This document shows, piece by piece, positions 1 to 7,057 of a stretch of DNA of 16,807 nucleotides; the first letter of the stretch is position 1, and every line of letters begins with the position of its first letter. Source of the DNA: Nitrospinota bacterium. GTDB lineage: Bacteria > Nitrospirota > Nitrospiria > Nitrospirales > UBA8639. The translations under genes were made by a program, and so were the position numbers. Below the pieces are notes generated by a model. It was not told the origin of the DNA, made no database searches, and saw only the letters and a program-made list of their open reading frames with translations. The stretch lies in the NCBI GenBank assembly GCA_022561525.1, contig JADFRB010000003.1, positions 1 to 16,807 of the forward strand. Direction: 5' to 3'.

Positions 1-216
1 CGCGATCGCTTTCTCTTTGATGGCCTTGAGATCCTCCCCTTGTCCAAGGTCCGCACAAAAGGCAATGACCTGACACTGATACTCCTCGCGAAGCCACTTC
101 AGAATAATGGAGGTATCGAGACCCCCGGAGTAGGCAAGTACCACTTTTTTAATAGGCTTGTCCCCAGATGCGGACGAAGGCTTTTTTTTTGACCCTGATT
201 TCTGCAGAGCACTCAT
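1..216 (-). CDS. argG: Argininosuccinate synthase, N-terminal part (runs off the left edge)
   Basis: ArgG joins citrulline and aspartate with ATP to make argininosuccinate in the cytoplasm, the penultimate step of arginine synthesis. Only the first 72 codons are present. The ATP-pyrophosphatase P-loop SGGLDTS is at residues 30-36 within [20 protein letters not shown], followed by an ADLGQGEDL segment, both diagnostic of the family. The ATG at 216-214 overlaps the argF stop as ATGA, which suggests translational coupling to argF. About 22 Lys/Ser-rich residues precede the usual family start near [10 protein letters not shown]. They include a run of nine A (about positions 182-190) encoding three lysines, which could be prone to slippage or sequencing error. 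No internal Met lies before the P-loop, so the upstream ATG is preferred. Identity is very secure; the exact start is less so. Confidence 0.95.
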   Translation of the reverse strand, partial: MSALQKSGSKKKPSSASGDKPIKKVVLAYSGGLDTSIILKWLREEYQCQVIAFCADLGQGEDLKAIKEKAIA

Positions 217-1214
217 GACCAGGGTCTTCCCAACCATTCCGTGAGAATGGCTTTTTGAACGTGAAGCCGGTTTTCTGCTTGATCCAAGACGGCGGATTGT
301 GGGCCATCCAGCACGGATGCGGTGATTTCTTCCCCACGATGAGCCGGTAAGCAGTGCAAGACCATGGCATCCGGCTTCGCCACGGCCATCAGGGATTCAT
401 TGAGTTGATACGGGGCTAACGCGGTTAGCCGCTGCGCCTGCTCTTCTTCCTGGCCCATGCTGGTCCAGACATCGGTATAGAGAACGTCCGCATTACGAGC
501 AGCTTCAACAGGGTCCGACGTAATGTCAATAGTCGCTCCGGTTTGCGCGGCTTCTTTTCGACTCGATTCAATGATCGTGGGGTCAGGTGCATAATTAGGC
601 GGGCAGCCAATGGCCACATGCATGCCGACTTTCGCGCCGGCCTCGATGAGGGAATTGGCGATATTGTTTCCATCACCCAGATAGGCCAGCTTCAGGCCCT
701 TCAAGGAGCCCTTGTGTTCAAGGACTGTCAAGAGGTCAGCGAGGGCTTGGCACGGATGGCTGAGATCTGTCAGGCCATTGATCACGGGAATCGTGGCATG
801 CCGCGCCCATGCTTCCAACGTCGATTGTTCAAACGTTCGAACAACCAGACCGTCGAGATATCGAGAGAGCACCAAGGCGGTATCCGCCAGACTTTCGCCT
901 CGGCTCAATTGAATATTTTCAGATGAAAGAAATAAGGCTTGCCCGCCTAATTGGTTCATCCCGGCTTCAAATGATACCCGCGTTCTCGTCGAAGGCTTTT
1001 CAAAAATCAGCCCAAGCGTCAACCCGGACAGCCATTGCGACGCGCGCCCTGGACGTGGAGCCGCCTTCAATTCACGAGCGATTTGGAGAAGTCGCAAGAC
1101 ATGATGACGGGGAACGGTCTCAAGCGTGAGCAAATCTTTCCCCAGCCCTCCGGAGGATGAGTCGGACGGGGAGGGGAGATGAGTCTTTGGAATCGATTGG
1201 CCGAGAATAGTCAT
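213..1214 (-). CDS. argF: Ornithine carbamoyltransferase
   Basis: This enzyme transfers the carbamoyl group of carbamoyl phosphate to ornithine, giving citrulline. The 333-residue product has all the family signatures: the carbamoyl-phosphate loop STRTR at 75-79, HPCQ at 153-156, the DGNN segment at 181-184, [11 protein letters not shown] near 248-258, and the ornithine-side [10 protein letters not shown] at 287-296. About 25 Pro/Ser-rich residues precede the normal family start near KDLLTLE, so the protein is slightly longer than the common 305-315 residues. No in-frame Met lies between residue 1 and Met86, so a shorter version would need a non-ATG start. It is the middle gene of argD-argF-argG: 96 nt separate it from argD, and its TGA overlaps the argG ATG. 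No obvious Shine-Dalgarno sequence is seen before the ATG. Confidence 0.96.
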   Translation of the reverse strand: MTILGQSIPKTHLPSPSDSSSGGLGKDLLTLETVPRHHVLRLLQIARELKAAPRPGRASQWLSGLTLGLIFEKPSTRTRVSFEAGMNQLGGQALFLSSENIQLSRGESLADTALVLSRYLDGLVVRTFEQSTLEAWARHATIPVINGLTDLSHPCQALADLLTVLEHKGSLKGLKLAYLGDGNNIANSLIEAGAKVGMHVAIGCPPNYAPDPTIIESSRKEAAQTGATIDITSDPVEAARNADVLYTDVWTSMGQEEEQAQRLTALAPYQLNESLMAVAKPDAMVLHCLPAHRGEEITASVLDGPQSAVLDQAENRLHVQKAILTEWLGRPWS

Positions 1215-1277
1215 GGCGTAAGCAAGATTATAAAATCGTTATACGTGCTATGTAATGCGTTACGCGAAAGATTACAG

Positions 1278-1310
1278 TACGGTGTTTACTCATTACGCTT
1301 TACGGTGTTT
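1278..1310. repeat. Short direct repeat between argD and argF
   Basis: The 96-nt argF-argD gap contains TACGGTGTTT twice, at 1278-1287 and 1301-1310. Between and around the copies are related ATTACG/TTACGC words, so the gap looks built from short degenerate repeats. No promoter for argF stands out. Function unknown; the two copies may be chance duplication in AT-rich spacer. Confidence 0.35.
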
Positions 1311-2504
1311 TTAGAGTCGTTTAATAAGGACATCAGAGAGGACCTTTAACAGTTGATCAATTTCTTTTTGAGTCACGATGAGAGGGGGTATCAAGCGCAA
1401 GACGCGGTCCATCGTGCAATTGATGAGCACCCTTCTGGTCAAACAATCTTGCACCACGGGTTTTCCTTCAACGGACAGTTCGATTCCCTGTAACAAGCCA
1501 ACCCCTCGAATATCTTTAATAAGCGGGATCCGGGCTTGCAACTCTTGAAGCCCTTTTTTCAAGTACGATCCCACGGTGCGAATTTTTTCCAAAAGCTGAC
1601 TGTCCAGCAACACACGAAGCACTGCGAGACTGGCTGCACAGGCTAGTGGATTTCCACCAAATGTTGATCCATGTGAGCCTGGTCCAAAAGCTTGCGCGAC
1701 GTTATCCGTGGCAATGCATGCGCCAATGGGTACACCCCCACCCAGTCCCTTGGCTAGCGTCATGACGTCTGGCTGAATCCCATACTGTTCGTAGGCAAAC
1801 ATGGTTCCCGTTCGTCCGATACCCGTTTGAATTTCATCGAACATCAAAAGGATTTGGCGTTCCGTGCAAAGGGTTCGCAGCGCGTGCATGAACGTCTGAT
1901 CCGCTACCACCACGCCCCCTTCCCCTTGGATGGGTTCCACCATCACTGCAGCAGTCTGGTCGGTGATTTGACTTTTGACCGATTGGATATCATTCAACGT
2001 GGCATAAGAAAAGCCAGCCAGTAAGGGCGCAAAGCCTTGATGGACTTTGGTCTGGCCGGTGGCCGTGAGGGTGGCCAGGGTTCGTCCATGAAACGAATTG
2101 TGCATGGTGATGATTTCAAAACGTTCCGGGCCAAATGTGTCCGTGCTATATTTTCGAGCCAACTTGATGGCGGCTTCATTGGCTTCGGCCCCGCTGTTAC
2201 AAAAAAACACTTTTTGGCCAAATGACAATTTGACGAGCAGCTGCGCGAGCTGAACCTGAGGTTCGGAATAATACAAATTCGAAGTATGAATGAGGTGCCG
2301 GGCCTGCTTCTCGATGGCGGTGACGAGATCGGGGTGGCCATGTCCGAGCGCATTGACCCCGATCCCGGCCACGAAATCCAGGTATTCGCGCCCTTCGGCA
2401 TCGTAGACTTTGCATCCCTGCCCCCGGACGATGCTGATCGGTATCCGGGCATAGGTTTGCATCAAATACTGTGAGGAATAGCGTTCGAGTTCTTCGGTGA
2501 GCAT
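1311..2504 (-). CDS. argD: Acetylornithine aminotransferase
   Basis: A PLP-dependent class-III aminotransferase that interconverts N-acetylglutamate semialdehyde and N-acetylornithine, with glutamate as amino donor, in arginine synthesis. The 397-residue length is normal. Visible motifs are NSGAEANE at 103-110 (cofactor phosphate contact), a substrate-loop NSFHGRT near 136-142, EPIQGEGG at 190-197, DEIQTGIGRTG at 223-233 with the PLP-ring aspartate D223, AKGLGGG with the Schiff-base lysine K252, and HGSTFGGNPL at 278-287. The product supplies the substrate route to ArgF just downstream, and the order argD-argF-argG indicates one transcription unit. The upstream region (2505-2690) is shared with a divergent gene. 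I see no convincing Shine-Dalgarno before the ATG. Related succinyl-ornithine or GABA aminotransferases share these motifs; the arg context decides the call. Confidence 0.95.
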   Translation of the reverse strand: MLTEELERYSSQYLMQTYARIPISIVRGQGCKVYDAEGREYLDFVAGIGVNALGHGHPDLVTAIEKQARHLIHTSNLYYSEPQVQLAQLLVKLSFGQKVFFCNSGAEANEAAIKLARKYSTDTFGPERFEIITMHNSFHGRTLATLTATGQTKVHQGFAPLLAGFSYATLNDIQSVKSQITDQTAAVMVEPIQGEGGVVVADQTFMHALRTLCTERQILLMFDEIQTGIGRTGTMFAYEQYGIQPDVMTLAKGLGGGVPIGACIATDNVAQAFGPGSHGSTFGGNPLACAASLAVLRVLLDSQLLEKIRTVGSYLKKGLQELQARIPLIKDIRGVGLLQGIELSVEGKPVVQDCLTRRVLINCTMDRVLRLIPPLIVTQKEIDQLLKVLSDVLIKRL

Positions 2505-2600
2505 ATCGTATAAGTCCGCGTCAATAGAGGCGAATCTAACATAGGGGTTCTCAGAGGCGCAATATGAATGTCATGGATGATCGTCGTTTGTCTCTCGTCG

Positions 2601-2643
2601 TCCGTATCTCGTAAAAAACGAAATACGAAATACGAAATACGAA
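2601..2643. repeat. CGAAATA heptamer tandem repeat with hairpin potential
   Basis: Three perfect head-to-tail copies of CGAAATA occupy 2619-2639, followed by CGAA. Immediately upstream, CGTATCTCGT (2603-2612) can pair with ACGAAATACG (2618-2627) with one mismatch across an A-rich loop. The same CGAA/ATACGAA vocabulary recurs in the larger palindrome at 3401-3484, so both probably belong to one dispersed intergenic repeat family. It lies in the divergent argD/zinc-ribbon intergenic region. Confidence 0.7.
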
Positions 2644-2653
2644 CCCCCGAACC

Positions 2654-2682
2654 TTGTTCCTGTTGTGGAAGGATGCTATAAC
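2654..2682 (+). promoter_or_regulatory. Candidate extended -10 promoter for the zinc-ribbon gene
   Basis: TTGTTC (2654-2659) is followed after 17 nt by TATAAC (2677-2682), preceded by the extended -10 dinucleotide TG at 2674-2675. Only 8 nt separate the -10 from the ATG at 2691, so a transcript from this promoter would be nearly leaderless. That fits the lack of a Shine-Dalgarno sequence. The -35 match is weak (3 of 6). Confidence 0.4.
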
Positions 2683-2690
2683 CCCGCGGG

Positions 2691-3371
2691 ATGAGAAAAT
2701 GTGGGTCTTGCGAGCAACAGAATCCGGATGATGCGAAGTTTTGCCATGGTTGCGGCGTGCCGTTCTCCGAAGAACCGGTAGCCCCTCCTCCCGCTGACGT
2801 TGAGGACGACGAGCATCTCTGGGAAACCTTTATTGGGGACAACCCGACCGTTCATTTTTCCCCATCCCATGGTTGGGCCTGGCGGCCCGCGGCTCTCTAT
2901 TACCTTTCCAAGTTTGCAAAATTTCGTACGGCTCGTGGTCCGAAGTTTGAATTGTCGTGGAACTGGGCTGCGTTTTTGTTTGATTTCCTCTGGTTTCTTT
3001 ACCGGAAGATGTACATGTTTGCACTGTTGTACGCGGTGGGTCCGTTTTTGGCGTTGTATCTGACCGGAATCCCCACCATCGGCGTGGTGTGGAAAATCAT
3101 GGCGGCGGTCAGTGCGAACTATCTGTATTTTTGGCATGTCAAAGATCATCTTCAAAAACTTAAAACCCACGGTCTCGTGGATCAAACGTCTCGTGAGGGG
3201 TTTTTGAAAGAAGAAGGCGGCGTGCAACCCTATGTAATTTGGTTGGGCGCGCTGTTGATGTTATTCGGCGTGCTGTTTTCGGATCAGTATATGGATATGT
3301 ATGGGGACGGGATACCCGTGGAACAATTGGAACAGTCCTCGCCTGACTCACGAGTTCATTTGGAGGAGTGA
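2691..3371 (+). CDS. Zinc-ribbon plus DUF2628-like membrane protein
   Basis: A 226-residue protein of unknown function. The N-terminus is a zinc ribbon with CGSC (C4, C7) and CHGCG (C18, C21) and typical surrounding residues (NPDDAKFC). It continues into a Pro/acidic linker (about 27-45) and an aromatic-rich membrane domain. The SWNWAAFLFDFLWFLYRKMY stretch (89-108) and ANYLYFWHVKDHL (142-154) resemble the DUF2628 family, a recalled family match. Hydrophobic segments lie near 92-124, 126-146 and 181-197. The ATG at 2691 must be used to include C4. It stands alone, divergent from argD and convergent with the next gene. It probably sits in the inner membrane with the zinc ribbon in the cytoplasm (inference). 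Confidence 0.85.
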   Translation: MRKCGSCEQQNPDDAKFCHGCGVPFSEEPVAPPPADVEDDEHLWETFIGDNPTVHFSPSHGWAWRPAALYYLSKFAKFRTARGPKFELSWNWAAFLFDFLWFLYRKMYMFALLYAVGPFLALYLTGIPTIGVVWKIMAAVSANYLYFWHVKDHLQKLKTHGLVDQTSREGFLKEEGGVQPYVIWLGALLMLFGVLFSDQYMDMYGDGIPVEQLEQSSPDSRVHLEE

Positions 3372-3400
3372 GGTCTATAGTCATTCCCACTATGTTCCAT

Positions 3401-3484
3401 AAACTCGAAATACGAATATCGAATTTCGAAACAAATTCGGAATTTGGTCATTCTCACTTGTTTCGAAATTCGATATTCGAGTTT
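3401..3484. repeat. Large imperfect inverted repeat between convergent genes
   Basis: The left arm at 3401-3434 and right arm at 3458-3484 are reverse complements over 27 bp. The only difference is a 7-nt insertion (ATACGAA) in the left arm. The loop is 23 nt. The arms are made of CGAA/TTCG words, as in the repeat at 2601-2643. The element lies between the convergent ends of the zinc-ribbon gene (3371) and the next gene (3541), so it could end transcription from both sides. It lacks a G+C-rich stem, so a dispersed repetitive element is an equally good reading. Confidence 0.8.
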
Positions 3485-3540
3485 CGGATTTATTCTCTTG
3501 TTCGGATTAGGCGTGGGACGCGAAGGGTCGAGCGGGATCG

Positions 3541-4350
3541 CTAGCTTTTTTCCGATACGGAGAGTTGCCAAGCGAACCAGGGCTGAAACCATTGATAATC
3601 GTTTTGATAGGCTGTGTGGATACCGTGAGTGCCTTCGGCTTTCTCATTTAACGTCGTAAAGGTTCGAGGCCAGTTCTTGGTCCACCAGGATTTAAGTTCG
3701 CCGGTGCTGAAGGGCTGGTCGTTGGGTTGGTAGATACTGGCGGCAGCCACGATATCGGCAATGAGCGGCCAATAGCGATCCTTGCCCATGCCCAAAGCCC
3801 GGAAATGTTCCCGCAATAAAAAGACCACCCAGAGTTCCGCGCTGTGTTTTTTATTATGTTTAAAAGGCTGGGTTTGTCGTAGGGGGATCGGGTGAAAGTT
3901 TTTGATGATCGAGGTGAAGTCCGGGCCGCCGTAACTGCCGGCGATTTGGGCAATGCCTTCTAGCATTGTCGCCAATTCAACCTCAACAACGGGTGAGGCG
4001 GCGGGTTCTTGTTCAAATGGGTTGGGTGTCGTGAGAAGATCGATGAGGGGTTTGAGCTCACGCAACCTGACCACAGCCGATTGCAAGATGTGCGAAGATT
4101 CAAGCCAGTAGTCCGTGTCATGTTTCGAAAGGCGCTCTCGTCCGGCTGGAGGCAAGACCACCGGGATCCAATGCCGCAACAGGACAAACAAAATGTAATG
4201 GATATCCCCCTTGACTTCGACAATGTGGTTAAGCACTCCATTGCCCTGGGCCTCATGAAAAAATCGTTGGGCCTTGTCTTCCACCCCAAGGTGTTGGGCC
4301 AACGCCACCCACCAATCAGCTTGAGGCTGAGGAGTTTGAGGGTCAGTCAT
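3541..4350 (-). CDS. Hypothetical protein, 269 residues
   Basis: I do not recognise this protein. It is a soluble-looking, tryptophan-rich sequence with no signal peptide or membrane segment. It opens MTDPQTPQPQADWWVALAQHLG. Other notable stretches are HYILFVLLRHWIPVVLPP (about 51-68), KHNKKHSAELWVVFLLREHF (about 164-183) and a Trp-rich C-terminus (WWTKNW, YQWFQPWFAWQL). Coding is supported by length, the ATG, good reading-frame composition and the lack of a competing frame. It is convergent with the zinc-ribbon gene and divergent from gpmA; neither suggests a job. No catalytic motif is visible. A conserved lineage-specific protein is the most likely reading. Confidence 0.75.
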   Translation of the reverse strand: MTDPQTPQPQADWWVALAQHLGVEDKAQRFFHEAQGNGVLNHIVEVKGDIHYILFVLLRHWIPVVLPPAGRERLSKHDTDYWLESSHILQSAVVRLRELKPLIDLLTTPNPFEQEPAASPVVEVELATMLEGIAQIAGSYGGPDFTSIIKNFHPIPLRQTQPFKHNKKHSAELWVVFLLREHFRALGMGKDRYWPLIADIVAAASIYQPNDQPFSTGELKSWWTKNWPRTFTTLNEKAEGTHGIHTAYQNDYQWFQPWFAWQLSVSEKS

Positions 4351-4467
4351 AGAGGCTGTTGAGTACTGGCGGATAAATGGTGTGAGGTCGGTTCATCTCC
4401 AAGCGTGGGTGCATGGTACGAGGTGGCTGATGGCAACGCAAGTCAAAGTTGAGGTGTGCTCAGGTTT

Positions 4468-4489
4468 CTTCGCCAGACCATGGCGAAGG
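4468..4489. promoter_or_regulatory. Perfect hairpin just upstream of gpmA
   Basis: CTTCGCCA and TGGCGAAG form 8-bp perfect arms around the 5-nt loop GACCA (about 4468-4488). It ends about 13 nt before the gpmA Shine-Dalgarno sequence. It has no T-run, so it is not a terminator. It could be an operator or an mRNA-stabilising or leader hairpin. No promoter hexamers were assigned. Confidence 0.45.
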
Positions 4490-4514
4490 TTGAATCTGAT
4501 CGGAGGAAGGTCAC

Positions 4515-5120
4515 ATGAAACCGATGGTGCTGCTTCGACATGGAGAGTCGCAATGGAATCTCGAGAATCGATTCACGGGTTGGGTGGATGTGCCCTTGAG
4601 TCCTCGTGGTGAGCAGGAAGCCAAAGAGGCTGGCCAAAAATTGCAGACCTTTCGGTTCAACCATGCATTTACCTCAGTCCTGACTCGCGCCATAAAGACC
4701 CTAGAGATTGTTCTGGAGGTGATCGGGCAAACGGATCTCCAGGTTGCAAAGCATCAGGCGCTGAACGAACGAAAGTATGGGGAACTCCAAGGGTTAAATA
4801 AGGCCGAGACTGTTGAAAAATATGGCGATCACCAGGTCAAACTGTGGCGGAGAAGTTATGATGTGCGGCCACCCGGGGGGGAGAGTTTGCAGGATACGGC
4901 TGAACGTGTGATCCCATATTATCAGGAGAAGATTTGGCCGATTCTTTCAAAAGGCGAGTCTATTTTGGTTGTTGCGCATGGGAACAGTTTGCGCGCATTG
5001 GTTATGCATCTTGATCAACTAAGCCGGGAAGAGGTTCTGGAATTAAATATTCCAACAGGGGCCCCATTGCTCTATGAACTTGATGATGAGGGTAAAATTC
5101 TGAGTCATCGATATTTATAA
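4515..5120 (+). CDS. gpmA: 2,3-bisphosphoglycerate-dependent phosphoglycerate mutase, short form
   Basis: Interconverts 3- and 2-phosphoglycerate in glycolysis and gluconeogenesis through a phospho-histidine. The RHGES motif at 8-12 carries the phosphorylated H9. [10 protein letters not shown] at 84-93 includes the acid/base glutamate E90, and AHGNSLRAL at 154-162 carries the second catalytic histidine H155. [13 protein letters not shown] (112-124) is the substrate-binding region. In the ~250-residue E. coli enzyme a longer loop separates the RRSxDV and ES portions; here it is missing. That gives 201 residues, a short form known from several phyla. The start is well supported by GGAGGAAGG (4502-4510) 4 nt before the ATG. 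Monocistronic. A cofactor-dependent mutase is favoured over a generic histidine phosphatase because of the NERxYGxLQG and RRSxDxxPP motifs. Confidence 0.93.
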   Translation: MKPMVLLRHGESQWNLENRFTGWVDVPLSPRGEQEAKEAGQKLQTFRFNHAFTSVLTRAIKTLEIVLEVIGQTDLQVAKHQALNERKYGELQGLNKAETVEKYGDHQVKLWRRSYDVRPPGGESLQDTAERVIPYYQEKIWPILSKGESILVVAHGNSLRALVMHLDQLSREEVLELNIPTGAPLLYELDDEGKILSHRYL

Positions 5121-5140
5121 CGTTGTCGACACTCCCTCCT

Positions 5141-5647
5141 TCAAGGCAAGCTGTCAGGGCTGAACCCCTCTTCGATCTCGGCGACGGCCAGTCCGATTTC
5201 TTCCATAGGCACCAAGTCTAGTAGCAGAACCAGGAGCTTGTGTTCTTCTCCTCGGGGAATGGTTCCTTCTGATTCTAAGGTGCCAGCCACTTGGGTTAAG
5301 ATAGCGATAGGCTCACCTCCCTGATTGCCCATGTGGTCCCAGCCTCTGTACTTCGTCTCTATGTCCGAGAAGAATTGTTCAATGGGCCGGTGCACAAAGC
5401 CAAATCGGCTTTCCCACCGTTCTCGGACCTGTGTTTGAACATGCTCCCAGATTTCCTTTCCTGCCTGCTCGGGGATACCGACTTGTATGGCACGTTTGAT
5501 CCAGTATGTTGAAAGCAGCACAATTTCCCAGGTGATGGATTGGGCCTGTTCCTGAGATACCGTAAGGCCATAGTCCTCAAAGAAATCTGGTGCAATGGCG
5601 GGAGGGATTACGTTGAATAGGGTTTCAGCGCCTTGTTCGTGGGCCAT
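5141..5647 (-). CDS. Hypothetical protein, about 168 residues
   Basis: Not recognised. With the start at Met 5647 the protein begins MAHEQGAETLFNVIPP. The frame extends upstream to an ATG at 5728, but those 27 codons are translated from the dispersed repeat at 5681-5854, so I prefer the internal ATG. It has a possible AGGA 10 nt upstream. The protein looks soluble and mostly helical: ITWEIVLLSTYWIKRAIQVG in the first half, HRPIEQFFSDIETKYRGW in the middle, and an acidic C-terminus (MEEIGLAVAEIEEGF). It is convergent with gpmA, with only 20 nt between the stops. No catalytic motif is seen. The repeat may have inserted at the original 5' end and replaced part of the N-terminus or promoter. Confidence 0.65.
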   Translation of the reverse strand: MAHEQGAETLFNVIPPAIAPDFFEDYGLTVSQEQAQSITWEIVLLSTYWIKRAIQVGIPEQAGKEIWEHVQTQVRERWESRFGFVHRPIEQFFSDIETKYRGWDHMGNQGGEPIAILTQVAGTLESEGTIPRGEEHKLLVLLLDLVPMEEIGLAVAEIEEGFSPDSLP

Positions 5648-5680
5648 ACAAACGGTGTCCTGGGGAACAAATATATCCAG

Positions 5681-5854
5681 GGAATGTTGAAAAAAGCCGC
5701 CAGCCTTTGCCAAGGCTACGGCAGACAAGCCAGCGGCGTTCTCGCCCTTTTGCCGTGCTCACGTACTATGAGTACGCTCCGCGCGTCAAAAGGGCTGCGG
5801 CCTTGCTGGATAGACCCTTCGGAAAGACTCAGGGCATGCTTTTTTGAACATTCC
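5681..5854. repeat. Nested inverted-repeat element, copy A (174 bp)
   Basis: The outer 17-bp ends GGAATGTTGAAAAAAGC (5681-5697) and GCTTTTTTGAACATTCC (5838-5854) are reverse complements with one mismatch. The centre holds the perfect palindrome CGTACT-ATG-AGTACG. Between them are CAGCGGCGTTCTCG and GCGGCCTTGCTG arms. The core (5731-5808) is nearly identical to copy B at 12201-12320. Copy A also carries about 29 extra bp on the left (CCTTTGCCAAGGCTACGG) and a right part with CCCTTCGGAAAGACTCAGGG. It has no coding capacity for a transposase, so it resembles a REP/MITE-like non-autonomous element. Confidence 0.85.
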
Positions 5855-6070
5855 CTCTCACTGACGATGTGGGGCTCATCTGGAGCGTGTATTGGCTATT
5901 GACGCGAATTATTCAACAGCCCCATCCAGCATACGAAGGTGTGGCTTCATGGTGCAAGCGTGTTCCTTGACACTGAAAGTTTTCTAATGCCAGGCTTTCT
6001 TGGGGCGCGGTACACCTTCATTGAACGCCTCTTCTGATTACATCTTGCTAGAAATTCGACGAGGGGATTG
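5855..6070. other. Non-coding stretch between repeat A and the membrane-protein gene
   Basis: Together with repeat A this makes a gap of more than 300 bases without a gene. After the repeat I see no convincing ORF, hairpin terminator or strong promoter. A TTGAAC at 6021-6026 could be a -35 box but no good -10 follows at the right spacing. The stretch ends with the ribosome-binding sequence GAGGGG (6061-6066) of the next gene. Confidence 0.5.
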
Positions 6071-6457
6071 ATGGCTGCTTTATTCCTATTTGGTGCAATT
6101 AGTTTGACCTGGGGTGTGATGGGATTAATTATGACCGTTGCGCCTACGGCATGGATCGCCTTTGCTAAGAAGGTGTTGCATGATCCCTGGCAACGATTTT
6201 GGATGGCCCAGGGGATGCTCGTGATTGGATTGGTGTTAATCATTGGCACCCCCACGCTTCAGGGATATTGGCTGTGGGTAGGATGCGGAATCGTGGTGGT
6301 AGTCAAGGCTTGCATCCTCCTGGGGTCAACAGAGGCATTTCGTGATCGATGGACAACCCTGGCCACTACCAGGCCGACGTGGGTGTATCGAAGTGGCGGC
6401 ATCCTGTCGTTGGTGGTCGCTGTCCTCCTTGCGGCGGATACGATTCTCCATGGCTGA
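6071..6457 (+). CDS. Small four-helix integral membrane protein
   Basis: A 128-residue hydrophobic protein of unknown function. Four membrane segments are visible: about 4-24 (LFGAISLTWGVMGLIMTV), 44-60 (MAQGMLVIGLVLIIGTP), 66-84 (YWLWVGCGIVVVVKACILL) and 106-124 (GGILSLVVAVLLAADTI). Short charged loops lie between them (FAKKVLHDPWQRFW, EAFRDRW). I chose the ATG at 6071 because GAGGGG at 6061-6066 sits 4 nt upstream; a TTG directly before it is possible but too close. Its last 8 bases overlap the next gene (ATGGCTGA), so the two are probably co-translated. It may be one of the small uncharacterised membrane proteins common in Nitrospirota. Confidence 0.75.
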   Translation: MAALFLFGAISLTWGVMGLIMTVAPTAWIAFAKKVLHDPWQRFWMAQGMLVIGLVLIIGTPTLQGYWLWVGCGIVVVVKACILLGSTEAFRDRWTTLATTRPTWVYRSGGILSLVVAVLLAADTILHG

Positions 6458-6770
6458 CCTCACTCCAGACCTTTCCAGTGACTCTTCCCTGCTTTCCTCT
6501 TTGTGGCAGGTGCATCAATCGGCGGAATGGCCGGTTGCCGGGGATGTCCATGAGGGCGAGTTGATGACGTTGGATACGGTCGTGGCCGGCTGTGTCACGT
6601 ATTATGTGGAGGAACATGGCCTTGATACCCAACGGGTGGGAATTCTCAAAGACTGTTTAGCCGATCTAGAGAATTTGTTGCCGGACTTGGAGCCCGATGA
6701 TCCTCAAGCCTATTTCGAACGGCTTCAACAGCTTGGGGATTTGCTCCTGAAGCTTACCCTTGTTGTTTGA
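6450..6770 (+). CDS. Small acidic protein overlapping the membrane gene
   Basis: A 106-residue acidic protein without membrane segments. It starts at the ATG at 6450 inside the end of the upstream gene, an 8-bp overlap typical of translational coupling. It is rich in Asp, Glu and Leu: EEHGLDTQRVGILKDCLADL in the middle and YFERLQQLGDLLLKLTLVV at the end, suggesting a helical bundle. A longer frame exists upstream to 6342, but that part lies inside the membrane gene. Function unknown; the overlap suggests it works with, or is dosed with, the membrane protein. Confidence 0.65.
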   Translation: MADLTPDLSSDSSLLSSLWQVHQSAEWPVAGDVHEGELMTLDTVVAGCVTYYVEEHGLDTQRVGILKDCLADLENLLPDLEPDDPQAYFERLQQLGDLLLKLTLVV

Positions 6771-6880
6771 GACGGCGTGTCCAAGCTCTCCCTAAAAACC
6801 CCTTCTTGTTTGCCTTCACTCTTGCCTCATCCTTAGTTAAAAAAACCATCGGTGGCCCTAGGCAAGGGTTTCCGACAGTT

Positions 6881-7057
6881 CTATGCGATCTCTATTTCTT
6901 GGCCTTCGGACAGAATGTGAAGATTGGAAATACCCAATCCCTTCAATTGAGCCACAATCCGATCTTGAAATTGGGGTTTGAGGTGATAGACATACACCGG
7001 CAGGTCGGGCTTTCCGATTTTTTGAAATTCTTTCTGCAAGAGGGTCGGGGTGAGATG
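6881..7057 (-). pseudogene. Detached C-terminal tail of the metallo-beta-lactamase-fold gene
   Basis: Beyond the TGA at 7060-7058 the same frame continues for 58 codons to a TAG at 6883-6881. It translates to HLTPTLLQKEFQKIGKPDLP followed by VYVYHLKPQFQDRIVAQLKG and a final LHILSEGQEIEIA. This is the expected family C-terminus. The YHLKP histidine is in the place of a conserved metal-site histidine of these enzymes (recalled). The absence of further stops or frameshifts shows the interruption is recent, an error, or read through. The plus-strand ORF covering the same bases is only a shadow. Confidence 0.8.

Noticed and set aside
543..1129. Plus-strand ORFs over argF
   Set aside because: Antisense to a gene with complete catalytic motifs; no ribosome-binding site or family resemblance.
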